Origin: Vreelandella olivaria
GTDB lineage: Bacteria; Pseudomonadota; Gammaproteobacteria; Pseudomonadales; Halomonadaceae
Reading direction: 5' to 3'
NCBI RefSeq assembly: GCF_023507745.1
Contig: NZ_JALPZO010000039.1
Location: 22,703 to 86,702, forward strand
DNA length: 64,000 nt
Every line of letters starts with the position of its first letter. The first letter of the stretch is position 1. The position numbers were made by a program, and so were the translations under genes. Below are positions 46,921-57,109 of the stretch, piece after piece. The notes beneath the pieces were generated by a model that saw nothing but the letters and a program-made list of their open reading frames with translations, did no database searches and was not told where the DNA came from.

Positions 46921-47919
46921 TTAATCGTTGTCATGATCGCCCGCGTGGCCCTGACTTTGTCGCTGGGCCACGCGGGGGACATTATCCGCATTCACAAAAT
47001 AGGTCGTGCTCAGGGTATCGTGAATGGCAGCAAAACCAATTTGCAGTTCGTCCACAAATGCATGTAGCTTACTGGGCGAGTGAGCGAGCGCCTGAATATC
47101 CGCATCGACCACATCTGCCCGCACCAACGATACCGTTGCCGCTACGCGGTCCTGCCTGGGTAGCAGTTGAAGCTCATGGCTCAGAATTTCCAGACTACAG
47201 GCAATAGACCGTGGCAGGTTAGGGTCCTGAAGCAAAAAACGCAGCACGTCTGGTCCACGCACCCGCAGGCGCACCTGCTGGCGATACATCTGATAGGCAG
47301 TCAGCGATTTCAGCACGCTCATCCACTGCAGGTTTTCAAATGGCAATAGCTCTTCTGGATTTTGAGGCAATAGACTTGCCGAACGAACGTCCACGATACG
47401 GGTGGTCATGTCCGCCCGCTCAAGCTGACGCCCCAGCTCAATAAAGGTGCGCGCTGAACCGTGGCTCAAGGTGCCCTCAATCAGACCGGTTAAGGTCTGA
47501 CAGCCGCGAATCACATTTTTCAAAAACGCATCCCGTCGCCGCAGGCTCACGCCGTTTTCGGCATGGTCCGCAACGCTAAGATAAAGCTGGTTCACTTCCT
47601 CCCAAATTTCCCGCGGTACCACATCCCGCGTGGTACGCAGATTTTCCCGGGCGCTCGCCAGTGCGGATAGAATGGAACTGCCGTTTTGTCCATCAGCACA
47701 TAAAAAGTGCACCACACTTCGTTCATCAAAGCTGGAATGGCTGGCATTAAACGCCTCCAGCGTACCGGTCATCTCAATGAGCGGTGCCCACCCCAAGGGT
47801 AGATGACGCGGCAAATCCAGCATCAAGTGGCTATTTACGCTCAATAAGCGTGCGGTATCTTCGGCCCGTTCGATGTAACGCGCCATCCAGTAGAGGTTTT
47901 CAGCTACACGTGACAGCAT
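46921..47919 (-). CDS. Alpha-E domain protein
   Basis: A 332-residue all-helical alpha-E (DUF403) protein, recognised by MLSRVAENLYWMARYIERAEDTARLL. Such domains accompany circularly permuted ATP-grasp ligases and transglutaminases in predicted peptide-tagging or small-peptide synthesis systems. It starts 4 bases after the ATP-grasp stop (47924), with AAGGAG upstream, so the two form an operon. The second copy of this domain is fused to an ATP-grasp in the divergent gene set. Confidence 0.9.
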   Translation of the reverse strand: MLSRVAENLYWMARYIERAEDTARLLSVNSHLMLDLPRHLPLGWAPLIEMTGTLEAFNASHSSFDERSVVHFLCADGQNGSSILSALASARENLRTTRDVVPREIWEEVNQLYLSVADHAENGVSLRRRDAFLKNVIRGCQTLTGLIEGTLSHGSARTFIELGRQLERADMTTRIVDVRSASLLPQNPEELLPFENLQWMSVLKSLTAYQMYRQQVRLRVRGPDVLRFLLQDPNLPRSIACSLEILSHELQLLPRQDRVAATVSLVRADVVDADIQALAHSPSKLHAFVDELQIGFAAIHDTLSTTYFVNADNVPRVAQRQSQGHAGDHDND

Positions 47920-47923
47920 GGCG

Positions 47924-49408
47924 CTAGACTCCTTCCTGCTCAGCGGTCGGCGCCGCATTCTCATCAGTTTCGACTATCCAGGTGTCCTTACTGCCACCGC
48001 CTTGAGAAGAGTTCACCACCAGCGACCCTTCCACCAAGGCAACACGTGTTAATCCCCCGGTAGTGACATGGGTTTCCGGCCCGGAGAGAATAAACGGGCG
48101 CAGATCCACGTGGCGGGGCTGAGGCAGCCCATTGGCCAGAGTAGGCGTTGTTGACAGGGCCAGGGTCGGCTGGGCCATATAATTACGCGGATTGGCTTTA
48201 ATCAAGCGGGCAAACTCGTCGCGGGTCTCCTTGGTGGAGCGTGGGCCGATCAGCATGCCATAACCACCCGATTCGTTGGCAGGCTTGACCACCAGCTCAT
48301 CCAAATGCTCCAACACGTATTTACGGTCATCCTCAAACATGCACAGGTAACTGGGCACATTAGGCAACAGCGGTTCCTGATCCAGATAGTAGCGAATCAA
48401 CTCAGGCACAAAGGCATAGACCACTTTATCGTCAGCGACCCCTGCACCCGGAGCATTGGCCAATGCCACTTTACCCGCCCGCCAGGAACGCATTAGCCCG
48501 GCAACCCCTAGCATTGAGTCCAGATTAAACGCTTCCGGGTCAAGAAACTCATCGTCCACCCGGCGATAGATAACATCAACGCGGCGCAGCCCTTCCACGG
48601 TACGCATATACACCACATCATCGTCATCCACCAGCAGGTCACTGCCCTGCACCAGCTCCACCCCCATTTGCTGGGCAAGATAGGCGTGTTCAAAGTAAGC
48701 AGAGTTGTAGATGCCGGGGGTCAATACCACGACTTGTGGGTCATCACCTGAACGGGGTGACATAGCCGCCAGCATGTCATAAAGCTGGGCAACATAATCA
48801 TCCACCGGCAGGATTTTGCCCGAAGCAAACAGCTCGGGAAATACCCGCTTGGTCACGTTGCGGTTCTCAAGCATATAAGAAACGCCGGACGGGATACGCA
48901 GATTGTCTTCCAATACATACAGCGTGCCATCACCACCACGCACGAGGTCGGAGCCACAAATATGGGCCCATATGCCATGAGGGGGGGTCACACCCACACA
49001 CTGAGGACGAAAGTTAGCCGACTGGGCCAATACTTCTGCTGGCAATACATTGTCTTTAACCACTTTTTGATCGTGATAAAGGTCATCAATAAATAAATTA
49101 AGGGCTTGAACGCGCTGTTTAAGACCCGCCTCAGTTTTCCGCCACTCACTGGCAGAAATAATTCGCGGCACAATATCAAACGGCCAGGCACGGTCGATCA
49201 TGGCCCCTTCAGAGTAAACGGTAAATGTGATTCCCATCGTGCGAATAGCAATTTCTGCCGCTGTTTTCCGCTCCGCTAGTTCTTCGGCGCTAAACCGGGC
49301 CAGCATATTGCAAAGCTCATCTGCCGATGCACGAGGCTTACCAGGTGCAGCTAACAGCTCATCGTAATAATCACGGCACGCATAGTTATTCCAATTCACT
49401 TGGCTCAT
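47924..49408 (-). CDS. Circularly permuted ATP-grasp ligase-like protein
   Basis: A 494-residue circularly permuted type 2 ATP-grasp protein. Conserved parts are GTLYVLEDNLRIPSGVSYMLENR, the VVVLTPGIYNSAYFEHAYLA block and DELVVKPANESGGYGMLIG. The fold suggests ATP-dependent amide or peptide bond formation, and substrates are unknown. It is the first gene of a two-gene operon with alpha-E. It is divergent from the transglutaminase genes, from which it is separated by 408 bases. Confidence 0.9.
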   Translation of the reverse strand: MSQVNWNNYACRDYYDELLAAPGKPRASADELCNMLARFSAEELAERKTAAEIAIRTMGITFTVYSEGAMIDRAWPFDIVPRIISASEWRKTEAGLKQRVQALNLFIDDLYHDQKVVKDNVLPAEVLAQSANFRPQCVGVTPPHGIWAHICGSDLVRGGDGTLYVLEDNLRIPSGVSYMLENRNVTKRVFPELFASGKILPVDDYVAQLYDMLAAMSPRSGDDPQVVVLTPGIYNSAYFEHAYLAQQMGVELVQGSDLLVDDDDVVYMRTVEGLRRVDVIYRRVDDEFLDPEAFNLDSMLGVAGLMRSWRAGKVALANAPGAGVADDKVVYAFVPELIRYYLDQEPLLPNVPSYLCMFEDDRKYVLEHLDELVVKPANESGGYGMLIGPRSTKETRDEFARLIKANPRNYMAQPTLALSTTPTLANGLPQPRHVDLRPFILSGPETHVTTGGLTRVALVEGSLVVNSSQGGGSKDTWIVETDENAAPTAEQEGV

Positions 49409-49816
49409 GGGCGCTCTCCTGGCGCTGGGGTGGAAGCGGCAACTTCCTTAAGCAGTAGTGTAGGCCTGCCGCGCGCAATCAACGTAGTCTTCGCACATAT
49501 AACCACGCAAAATACGTACCACCTTTTGCGATCTTTCAACGCTACGACACCTCAACTTCAAAGAACTTTTTACCTTTTCACTACAGCCCCCCCTCAAAAG
49601 GGAGATAAACAAACAGATACCTTTAAAAGGCACAAAAAAGGTGCGCCAAGCAAACCAAAATAGTGCATTTAGTGTTTTTCACACTTCTTAAACGGCTTAG
49701 TGCATATTGCAGCTGCAAAAAAGATCAAGTGGAACGATACTTCCGATACTTATCTTTCTTAACCGATACCTCGAACCTGTTTAATCGGTTGGTAATGGCT
49801 TTTTAGAGGCTGGCTC
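49409..49816. other. Divergent control region between the two ligase gene sets
   Basis: No gene is visible in these 408 bases. They hold a perfect 12-bp palindrome TTGCAGCTGCAA (49707-49718), direct repeats CGATACTT at 49735 and 49744 with CGATACCT at 49764, and an inverted AACCGAT/ATCGGTT pair (49761-49767 and 49784-49790) just upstream of the plus-strand gene. AAAAGG-rich tracts lie nearer the minus-strand gene. These look like regulator sites; the regulator is not in the window. Confidence 0.5.
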
Positions 49817-52800
49817 ATGACTATTCGCGTTGCCTTGCATCACCGTACCACCTACCGCTTTGATCGCCCCGTGCGTTTGTCGCCACACGTCGTGCGTCTG
49901 CGGCCTGCACCCCACTGCCGCACCCATATTGATGCGTATTCACTTAATATTTCCGGCGATGATCATTTTTTAAACTGGCAGCAGGATCCGTTCGGTAACT
50001 TCAATGCCCGCCTCGTGTTTCCTGAGCCACGCAAAGAGCTGACCATTGCCGTTGAGCTTATCGCTCCCATGACGGTGATTAATCCATTTGATTTCTTTCT
50101 GGATGATATCGCCCAAAAAATCCCTTTTACCTATTCAGAGGAACTACGCAAGGAATTAGGCCCCTATCTGGAAGTCACCGAAGCAGGCCCTCGCTTGATG
50201 GAGTGGCTTGAAAAGGTGTCGCGGGAGCCTACTACCAGTGTTGACTTCCTGGTCGCACTCAACCAGCGGCTACACGAAGACATCAGCTATCTGGTACGTA
50301 TGGAACCCGGCGTACAGAGCTGTGAGGAAACGCTGACCCTGGAGAGCGGCTCCTGCCGCGACAGCGCGTGGCTACTGGTGCAGGTTCTGCGCCATTTGGG
50401 GCTGGCCGCACGCTTTGTATCAGGCTATCTGATTCAACTGACACCCGATGTTAAAGCGTTGGACGGCCCCAGTGGAACCGAGGTCGACTTCACCGATCTG
50501 CACGCCTGGGCCGAAGTATTTCTGCCCGGCGCTGGTTGGGTGGGGCTTGATCCCACCTCTGGCCTGTTTGCGGGAGAAGGGCATATTCCCCTTGCAGCAA
50601 CACCGACGACCGGCAGTGCAGCGGCCATCACCGGCTTTTCCGACAAGTGCGAGGTCGAGTTTGACGTGGAGATGCACATTGAGCGCATCCACGAAGACCC
50701 ACGGGTGACCAAACCCTACAGTGACCAACAGTGGCAGCAGATTGTACACCTGGGGGATCAGGTCGATAACGTGCTCAATCAAGAGGACGTGCGCCTGACC
50801 ATGGGGGGCGAACCCACCTTTGTTTCCATTGACGATATGGAAAGCCCTCAATGGAACACTGACGCACTGGGTGACCATAAGCGTGAACGCGCCGAGGTGC
50901 TGCTCACACGTCTACAGGCAGCTTATGCGGCTGGTAGCGTGGTTCAACAGCAGCAGGGCAAGTGGTATCCCGGCGAGCCACTCCCCCGCTGGGCACTGGC
51001 CTGCTACTGGCGCAAAGACGGTGTACCGCTATGGCGTGATCCCAAATGGCTGGCCTGTATGGAAGGAGCCCCCAACGTTGAGGTCGATGATGCCCTGACC
51101 CAGCGCTTTACCCACGCACTCAGTAAACGGCTGGGGATTGCGCAGCGCTACTGGATCCCCGCCTTTGAAGATGCCTACTACTATCTGTGGAAAGAGCAAA
51201 CGCTGCCGGTTAACGTTGACCCGCGCAAAGCGGATTTAAAAGATGATGCCGAGCGCCGGCGCCTAGCCCGGTTGCTGGAACAGGATTTAGGCACGGTGGT
51301 GGGTTATGCCCTGCCCATTCGCCACTCAATCGCCCAATCACATCACTGGGAAAGCGGGCGTTGGCCATTGAAACGTGACCACCTGTTCCTGGTGCCCGGT
51401 GATTCCCCAATGGGGTTACGCCTACCTCTTTCCGCGCTGCCCTGGGCAGACCCGGAAGATCAGCCCCAACCACAATCACTGTTTGCACCACGCCCTGAGA
51501 TTGGTGATATTCACGGAGAGGTCGCCAGACGACACACAGAGCAACACCGTTACTCCAGCGCTGAGCGCCATGGTCAAAGCCTGCATCCAAGCCATAGCCA
51601 TCCTGAAGGTGAGGCAGTACAGCAGCAGCCCAGCGCCGAAAACGACCGTGAGCATAGTGTTATTCACACCAGCTTGTGCGTGGAGCCACGAGACGGACGT
51701 TTACACATTTTCCTGCCACCGCTGACCCAGTTAGAGCACTACCTGGATCTGCTCAGCAGTATCGAGGAGTGTGCACGTGAGCTTGCCTGCCCGGTAATGA
51801 TCGAAGGCTATGCCCCACCACGCGATCCACGTCTTGAAAGCTTTATGATCACCCCGGACCCTGGTGTCATCGAAGTGAATATTATGCCTGCCGCCAGTTG
51901 GCAAACCCTGGTCGCCCAAACCGAGCGACTCTACGATGAGGCGCGACAGGCCCGCCTGGGCACCGAAAAATTTATGCTGGATGGCCGGCATACGGGCACT
52001 GGTGGTGGTAACCACGTTACCCTTGGTGGTATTACCCCGGATGACTCACCGTTTTTGCGTCGCCCTGATTTGCTGGCGAGCCTGGTCACCTACTGGCAGC
52101 ACCACCCCTCGCTTTCCTATCTGTTTTCAGGCTTGTTTATTGGCCCCACCAGCCAGGCTCCACGGGTGGATGAGGCACGGCACGAAGCGCTTTACGAGTT
52201 GGAAATTGCGCTTCAACAAATGCCCGAAGGTGAAGTCGTACAGCCGTGGCTGGTGGACCGTCTGCTGCGCCACCTGCTGACTGACCTGACTGGCAACACT
52301 CACCGCGCCGAGTTCTGTATTGACAAACTTTATTCGCCAGATAGTGACAGTGGCCGACTGGGGCTGCTGGAGCTGCGCGGCTTTGAAATGCCCCCCCATG
52401 CCCGAATGGGGTTGATGCAAATGCTGCTGATTCGCGCCCTGGTGGCCCGTTGCTGGAAAACGCCCTACCGGGCCAAGCCGGTGCGCTGGGGCAGCGCCCT
52501 GCAGGATCGCTGGATGCTTCCCCATTACCTGTGGGAGGACTTAAGCGATGTACTCAGCGACCTGCGCCATCACGGCTTTGATTTTGAGCTGGAGTGGTTC
52601 GCACCATTCCTTGAGTTCCGCTTCCCAGTGCATGGCCGCCTGCACACCCCCATGCTGAATATTGAGCTACGCCAGGCTATCGAGCCATGGCATGTGCTCG
52701 GCGAAGAAGCGACCGCAGGCGGTACGGCACGCTATGTTGACTCCTCCGTCGAACGCCTAGAAGTAAAGGTGAACGGTATGAGCGGAGACCGCTATATAGT

Positions 52801-53167
52801 GACGTGTAACGGTCGACGGGTACCGCTTAACGCCACCGGGCGTAACGGCGAAGCCGTCGCAGGCGTTCGCTATCGTGCCTGGCAGCCACCCTCTGCACTT
52901 CATCCCCAAATTCCCATACACGCACCACTGGTATTTGACGTGGTGGATACCTGGAACCAGCGCTCAGTGGCAGGCTGCACCTATTACGTGGTACACCCAA
53001 CGGGGCGTAGTTTTGAAACCTTCCCCGTTAACGCCTTTGAAGCCGAGGCCCGGCGCTTGGGGAGATTCAGCGATAACGGTCATGGCCATGGTTTTCAGGC
53101 ACCTGCGGCTGAAATGCTCAGCCAGGAGCTGCCGTATACACTGGACCTGCGCTGGCGCCCAAGCTAA
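49817..53167 (+). CDS. Transglutaminase-DUF2126 fusion
   Basis: A 1116-residue protein. The N-terminal part is a bacterial transglutaminase-like cysteine protease domain with an N-terminal beta sandwich, Cys180 in SGSCRDSAWLL, a His in DLHAWAEVFLPGAGW and an Asp in LDPTSG. From about 320 to the end is DUF2126. The papain-like part may cleave or transfer peptide bonds. It starts the plus-strand set and is separated by 64 bases from the fused ATP-grasp/alpha-E gene, so they form an operon with the final transglutaminase. Confidence 0.92.
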   Translation: MTIRVALHHRTTYRFDRPVRLSPHVVRLRPAPHCRTHIDAYSLNISGDDHFLNWQQDPFGNFNARLVFPEPRKELTIAVELIAPMTVINPFDFFLDDIAQKIPFTYSEELRKELGPYLEVTEAGPRLMEWLEKVSREPTTSVDFLVALNQRLHEDISYLVRMEPGVQSCEETLTLESGSCRDSAWLLVQVLRHLGLAARFVSGYLIQLTPDVKALDGPSGTEVDFTDLHAWAEVFLPGAGWVGLDPTSGLFAGEGHIPLAATPTTGSAAAITGFSDKCEVEFDVEMHIERIHEDPRVTKPYSDQQWQQIVHLGDQVDNVLNQEDVRLTMGGEPTFVSIDDMESPQWNTDALGDHKRERAEVLLTRLQAAYAAGSVVQQQQGKWYPGEPLPRWALACYWRKDGVPLWRDPKWLACMEGAPNVEVDDALTQRFTHALSKRLGIAQRYWIPAFEDAYYYLWKEQTLPVNVDPRKADLKDDAERRRLARLLEQDLGTVVGYALPIRHSIAQSHHWESGRWPLKRDHLFLVPGDSPMGLRLPLSALPWADPEDQPQPQSLFAPRPEIGDIHGEVARRHTEQHRYSSAERHGQSLHPSHSHPEGEAVQQQPSAENDREHSVIHTSLCVEPRDGRLHIFLPPLTQLEHYLDLLSSIEECARELACPVMIEGYAPPRDPRLESFMITPDPGVIEVNIMPAASWQTLVAQTERLYDEARQARLGTEKFMLDGRHTGTGGGNHVTLGGITPDDSPFLRRPDLLASLVTYWQHHPSLSYLFSGLFIGPTSQAPRVDEARHEALYELEIALQQMPEGEVVQPWLVDRLLRHLLTDLTGNTHRAEFCIDKLYSPDSDSGRLGLLELRGFEMPPHARMGLMQMLLIRALVARCWKTPYRAKPVRWGSALQDRWMLPHYLWEDLSDVLSDLRHHGFDFELEWFAPFLEFRFPVHGRLHTPMLNIELRQAIEPWHVLGEEATAGGTARYVDSSVERLEVKVNGMSGDRYIVTCNGRRVPLNATGRNGEAVAGVRYRAWQPPSALHPQIPIHAPLVFDVVDTWNQRSVAGCTYYVVHPTGRSFETFPVNAFEAEARRLGRFSDNGHGHGFQAPAAEMLSQELPYTLDLRWRPS

Positions 53168-53231
53168 TGCTTTCATATTAACGCCAGCTGCAGGATAATC
53201 CGCCCCTTACCGGCTAAGGACAACAAGGATC

Positions 53232-55640
53232 ATGACGGCCCCTGTCTCTCCCTCACTGCTTGAACTCGGCGCCGCCGGGCTCGTTGAGGATTACTTGAAT
53301 CAGCTAGGCAAGGGACAGCCCGGCACTTTCGACGCGCTGCTCGATCGCCAGGGCCAACTGCGCCCTGGCTGGCAAAGCCTGCTCGGCGCCCTTGAAGCGT
53401 TAGGAGCGGATGGCCGATACCAGCAGCATGAAGAAATCCAGCGGCTACTGGCGGAAAACGGTGTCATCTTTAATATGCACGATGACACCCAGGGACGCTC
53501 ATGGCGACTTGATCCTCTCCCCTGGGTCATCAGTCAGGCCCAGTGGCAGGCGCTGGAGGTTGGCCTGACCCAGCGAAGCCGCTTGTTTAACGCGCTATAT
53601 AATGACATTTACGGTGCCCGAACGCTCTTTGATGCTGGCTTGCTACCAACCCAGGCACTATTAGCATCCCCCCACTATCTGCTTCCCTGCCATGGCTCCC
53701 AGCCCAACGACAGACCTGCCATCAGCTTCCATGGCGTTGACGTGATACAGGATGCCGAGGGTCAATGGCGCGTATTTGGCGACCGCCTACAGGCCCCTTC
53801 CGGCACTGGTTTTGCGCTGGAAAACCGCATTTTGATGGCCCGCGCCCTACCGGAAATGTATCGCAATGCACCCTTAAAGCGCCTAGCGGGCTTTTTGGAT
53901 AAGTATCACCGCACGCTAACCGCACTGACCTACCAGCACAAAGATAACCCCAGTGTCGTATTACTTACCCCTGGGCCAGGTAGCCCACGCTACTTTGAGC
54001 ACGCCTACCTCGCCAACTACCTCAATATCGATCTGGCAGAAGGCCAGGATATGGTCGTGCGAGATAGCAAACTATGGCTGCGTACATTAGGTGGTTTACA
54101 GGCAGTGGACGTGGTATTGCGCCACTGTGATGACGCCTACTGTGATCCACTGGAGCTCAGGGGTGATTCACAGTTGGGTGTGCCAGGATTACTACAGGCC
54201 TCCCGAGCCAACGGCGTGGCAATGTCCAATGCACTTGGGGTGGGCATTCTTGAATCGCCAGAACTCGCCGATTATTTACCCGCCCTGTGCGAGCATCTGC
54301 TTGGCGAACCCCTGCTGTTACCCAATGCTAATGCCAGCACACAGGCCGCCACCGCTCCGGTGTTTGATCACCAGATGCAGCGTTTAAGACCCACCACGCT
54401 CAACCTGCGCTGCTTTGTTTCACGTACGCCGGGCAGTGTCGCCACCGCTGGACAGCAACGTGGCGATTACCATGTAATGCCAGGAGGGCTGGCCTGGGTG
54501 GGGGAACCCGGCTCACCGTCATTAAGCAGTCCGGTCGTGAAAGATGTATGGGTGACAGCCAATACGCCACAGCCTCATGTCAGCCAGCTACGCCAGGCAC
54601 GCGGCCCGGTGGTGGCCACCCGAGACGGAACCGACCTGCCCAGCCGTGTCGCCGAAAGCCTGTTTTGGCTGGGGCGCTACGGTGAACGCCTGGACTCACG
54701 TGCCCGACTGCTACGTGAAGCACTTATGCGGCTAATGGAGTACGACCAGGACGAAATTGCCGATCAGCTACTCAATGAGTTGCTGCTGGCATTGGAAATC
54801 ACCACACTAAGCAGTGATAACAAGGAGGTTAAGTCTCCCCTGGTAGGCTTTGCGCAAAAACGCACGGCGCTGTTAGCCCAGTTTGATGATAGCGACCCCC
54901 AGGCATTACAGCCGCTGTTTGCCCAGCTACTACGCAATGCCCGCAGCGTACGCGACCACCTGGGCGACGACTCCTGGCGGGTACTCCACCAGTTACGGCA
55001 GCGGGTCAGCACCTTTAACCCAAGCCTTGGCGCCAGTGCCGCCCGCCGCGCCTGCGAGGGTCTCTCAGCGCAAATAGCCGCTTTCTTTGGGTTGTGCAAC
55101 GAAACCATGCCCCACCACTACGGTTGGCGCTTTATGGATATCGGACGCTTTTTAGACCGTGTTTTAGGGCTGCTCTCACTGCTGAAACTCACCCTGAATG
55201 CTCCTCACTCTCCTGGGCTGGCGCTGTGGGAAGTGGTACTCGCCACCACCGATAACTTTACCGCTTACCGCAGACGTTACCGTAGCGAACTGCATCCAGA
55301 AGCGATTCTGGACCTGCTGCTATTTGATGAGACCAACCCGCGTTCAGTGGGTTACATGCTTAAGCGGCTTGAACGCCAGATGGATAGACTGCCCGGAAGC
55401 TCATCGCCCTACCGCAACGCCGAACGACGGCTGTTGATCCAGGCAAACGCGACACTGCATCTGGCCGATATTGACCGCTTGAGCCATCTTGCCGATACAC
55501 CCGAAGCGCAAGATGCGCTGGAGCAGCTGCTGGATGACTTGATTAAGCCCCTGAATGCGCTTTCTGACGCCATCAGCCACAGCCATTTCAGCCATGTAGA
55601 GCGGCCGCGCCAATTAGTCAGCATGGAGCCCGACGAATGA
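53232..55640 (+). CDS. Circularly permuted ATP-grasp / alpha-E fusion protein
   Basis: An 802-residue fusion of the two functions that are separate genes in the opposite-strand set. Residues 1-465 or so form the circularly permuted ATP-grasp domain (SGTGFALENRILMARALPEM, VVLLTPGPGSPRYFEHAYLA). The alpha-E domain starts near 468 (SRVAESLFWLGRYGERLDSRARLL). The fusion supports direct cooperation of the domains, for example channelling of an activated product. Its stop overlaps the next ATG by four bases. Confidence 0.92.
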   Translation: MTAPVSPSLLELGAAGLVEDYLNQLGKGQPGTFDALLDRQGQLRPGWQSLLGALEALGADGRYQQHEEIQRLLAENGVIFNMHDDTQGRSWRLDPLPWVISQAQWQALEVGLTQRSRLFNALYNDIYGARTLFDAGLLPTQALLASPHYLLPCHGSQPNDRPAISFHGVDVIQDAEGQWRVFGDRLQAPSGTGFALENRILMARALPEMYRNAPLKRLAGFLDKYHRTLTALTYQHKDNPSVVLLTPGPGSPRYFEHAYLANYLNIDLAEGQDMVVRDSKLWLRTLGGLQAVDVVLRHCDDAYCDPLELRGDSQLGVPGLLQASRANGVAMSNALGVGILESPELADYLPALCEHLLGEPLLLPNANASTQAATAPVFDHQMQRLRPTTLNLRCFVSRTPGSVATAGQQRGDYHVMPGGLAWVGEPGSPSLSSPVVKDVWVTANTPQPHVSQLRQARGPVVATRDGTDLPSRVAESLFWLGRYGERLDSRARLLREALMRLMEYDQDEIADQLLNELLLALEITTLSSDNKEVKSPLVGFAQKRTALLAQFDDSDPQALQPLFAQLLRNARSVRDHLGDDSWRVLHQLRQRVSTFNPSLGASAARRACEGLSAQIAAFFGLCNETMPHHYGWRFMDIGRFLDRVLGLLSLLKLTLNAPHSPGLALWEVVLATTDNFTAYRRRYRSELHPEAILDLLLFDETNPRSVGYMLKRLERQMDRLPGSSSPYRNAERRLLIQANATLHLADIDRLSHLADTPEAQDALEQLLDDLIKPLNALSDAISHSHFSHVERPRQLVSMEPDE

Positions 55641-56512
55641 ATTACACCTTGCGGCACACCACGCGCTACCACTACAGCGCACCGGTCACCCTGTGCCATA
55701 GTGAGGCGCGAGTGCTGCCGCGAAAAACCCAGCATCAGCAGTGCGGAGCTTCAGAGTTAACCATTAGCCCCATGCCCCAGGTGCAGGCTGAAAGGCGCGA
55801 TGTATTTGGCAATCGTGTACTCTACTTTGCCATGGAAAACGTCCACCAAACCCTGGACGTTACAGTGGTCACCCCCCTCAACACCCAGCCGATTGGGCCA
55901 TTGCCAGCCTCTTCGCCCGCATGGGAACACGTTGCTGAACAACTCAGCGCGGACAGCCATTTTGATATGCAGCTCTACCGCCTGGACTCGCCGTTTATCC
56001 GCCGTAGTGAAGAGTTGGCGGCCTTTGCATACAGTTGCTTTACCCCAGGTCGCCCCCTGGTCGAAGCAGCACTGGCGCTGAACCAACACATTTACGACAC
56101 CTTTGAGTACGACCCCAGCTTCACCACACTGGCCACCCCGCTGAGTGACGTATTGGCTAATCGCCGGGGAGTGTGCCAGGACTTTGCTCACCTAGCCATT
56201 GGCGCACTGCGTTCGGTGGGCCTGGCAGCACGTTACGTTAGCGGCTATCTGGAAACTCAGCCGCCTCCCGGCCAGCCAAGGCTGATCGGGGCAGATGCAT
56301 CCCATGCCTGGCTGGCCACCTGGATTCCCGATTGGGGCTGGCTCTCTTTGGACCCCACCAATGGCACCATCGCTGGCGAGCAGCACCCGGTTCTGGCCTG
56401 GGGGCGCGATTATGCAGACGTTGCGCCACTCAAGGGTGTGATGAATGGCGGTGGTGATCACCAGCTTGAGGTAGAAGTGGATGTCATGCCGTTGACATCC
56501 AATGCGACATAA
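55637..56512 (+). CDS. Transglutaminase-like cysteine protease family protein
   Basis: A 291-residue transglutaminase-like protein with the N-terminal beta domain (YTLRHTTRYHYSAPVTL) and a core with Cys180 (RRGVCQDFAHL), His in ASHAWLATWIPDWGW and Asp in LDPTNG. The catalytic cysteine falls at the same residue number as in the larger fusion. It is the third gene of the plus-strand operon, coupled by an ATGA overlap with the ATP-grasp/alpha-E gene. The substrate is unknown. Confidence 0.93.
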   Translation: MNYTLRHTTRYHYSAPVTLCHSEARVLPRKTQHQQCGASELTISPMPQVQAERRDVFGNRVLYFAMENVHQTLDVTVVTPLNTQPIGPLPASSPAWEHVAEQLSADSHFDMQLYRLDSPFIRRSEELAAFAYSCFTPGRPLVEAALALNQHIYDTFEYDPSFTTLATPLSDVLANRRGVCQDFAHLAIGALRSVGLAARYVSGYLETQPPPGQPRLIGADASHAWLATWIPDWGWLSLDPTNGTIAGEQHPVLAWGRDYADVAPLKGVMNGGGDHQLEVEVDVMPLTSNAT

Positions 56513-56608
56513 CCCCCTACCGTGTTAATCGCCCCCGTTTACCCGGCGGGCAACTTGACGACCTTCCTATAAAGACAGGATGATATATAGGTCTAAAAGG
56601 AAGAAACC

Positions 56609-57043
56609 ATGCAGCCTAGCGGAACACCCAGTCACAGCGAGAGTACATCGCGCCGAATTACTCGGACACTGGGCCTATGCTGCTTTTTAGTGCTAATGTT
56701 TGGCTCATCGAGCCACCTGCACGCGCCTCATTTTAAAGACGTTAAGCAAACCAGCCAGTCCTTCAGTAATCATACTGATCAACGTAGTTTTGCATATCTG
56801 CCAGAACTGCCCCGCATTCGTCATGAAGCGCAAAAAAAATTGTCCGGCGATCCTGCTCCCTTTATTTTTGATTCGCCCGTCGACGATGCCTTTTTAAGCA
56901 CGTATTTCTCCCTCCAATCGCTGAGCATCGCGCTGATTGTCAGCTTGTCCTGGATAGTATTCCTCTACCGAACAGGGGATAACCGCCGCCCTCCCCCTCG
57001 CGCTCCTCCTGCCCGCGACACCCATATCAACAGTATTGACTGA
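56609..57043 (+). CDS. Small bitopic membrane protein of unknown function
   Basis: A 144-residue protein with a hydrophobic N-terminal stretch (about 22-36) and a second membrane segment near 102-122 (LSIALIVSLSWIVFLY), followed by a Pro/Arg-rich cytosolic tail. I do not recognise it. AAGGAAG lies before the ATG. It follows the transglutaminase operon by about 96 bases and precedes cvrA by 66 bases. It might be an accessory of either. Confidence 0.65.
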   Translation: MQPSGTPSHSESTSRRITRTLGLCCFLVLMFGSSSHLHAPHFKDVKQTSQSFSNHTDQRSFAYLPELPRIRHEAQKKLSGDPAPFIFDSPVDDAFLSTYFSLQSLSIALIVSLSWIVFLYRTGDNRRPPPRAPPARDTHINSID

Positions 57044-57109
57044 TTCACCAACGATGACAGCAGGATAGCTGTCTATCGGCATTTAAGTCGTAGCCATTAA
57101 GGACACTTT

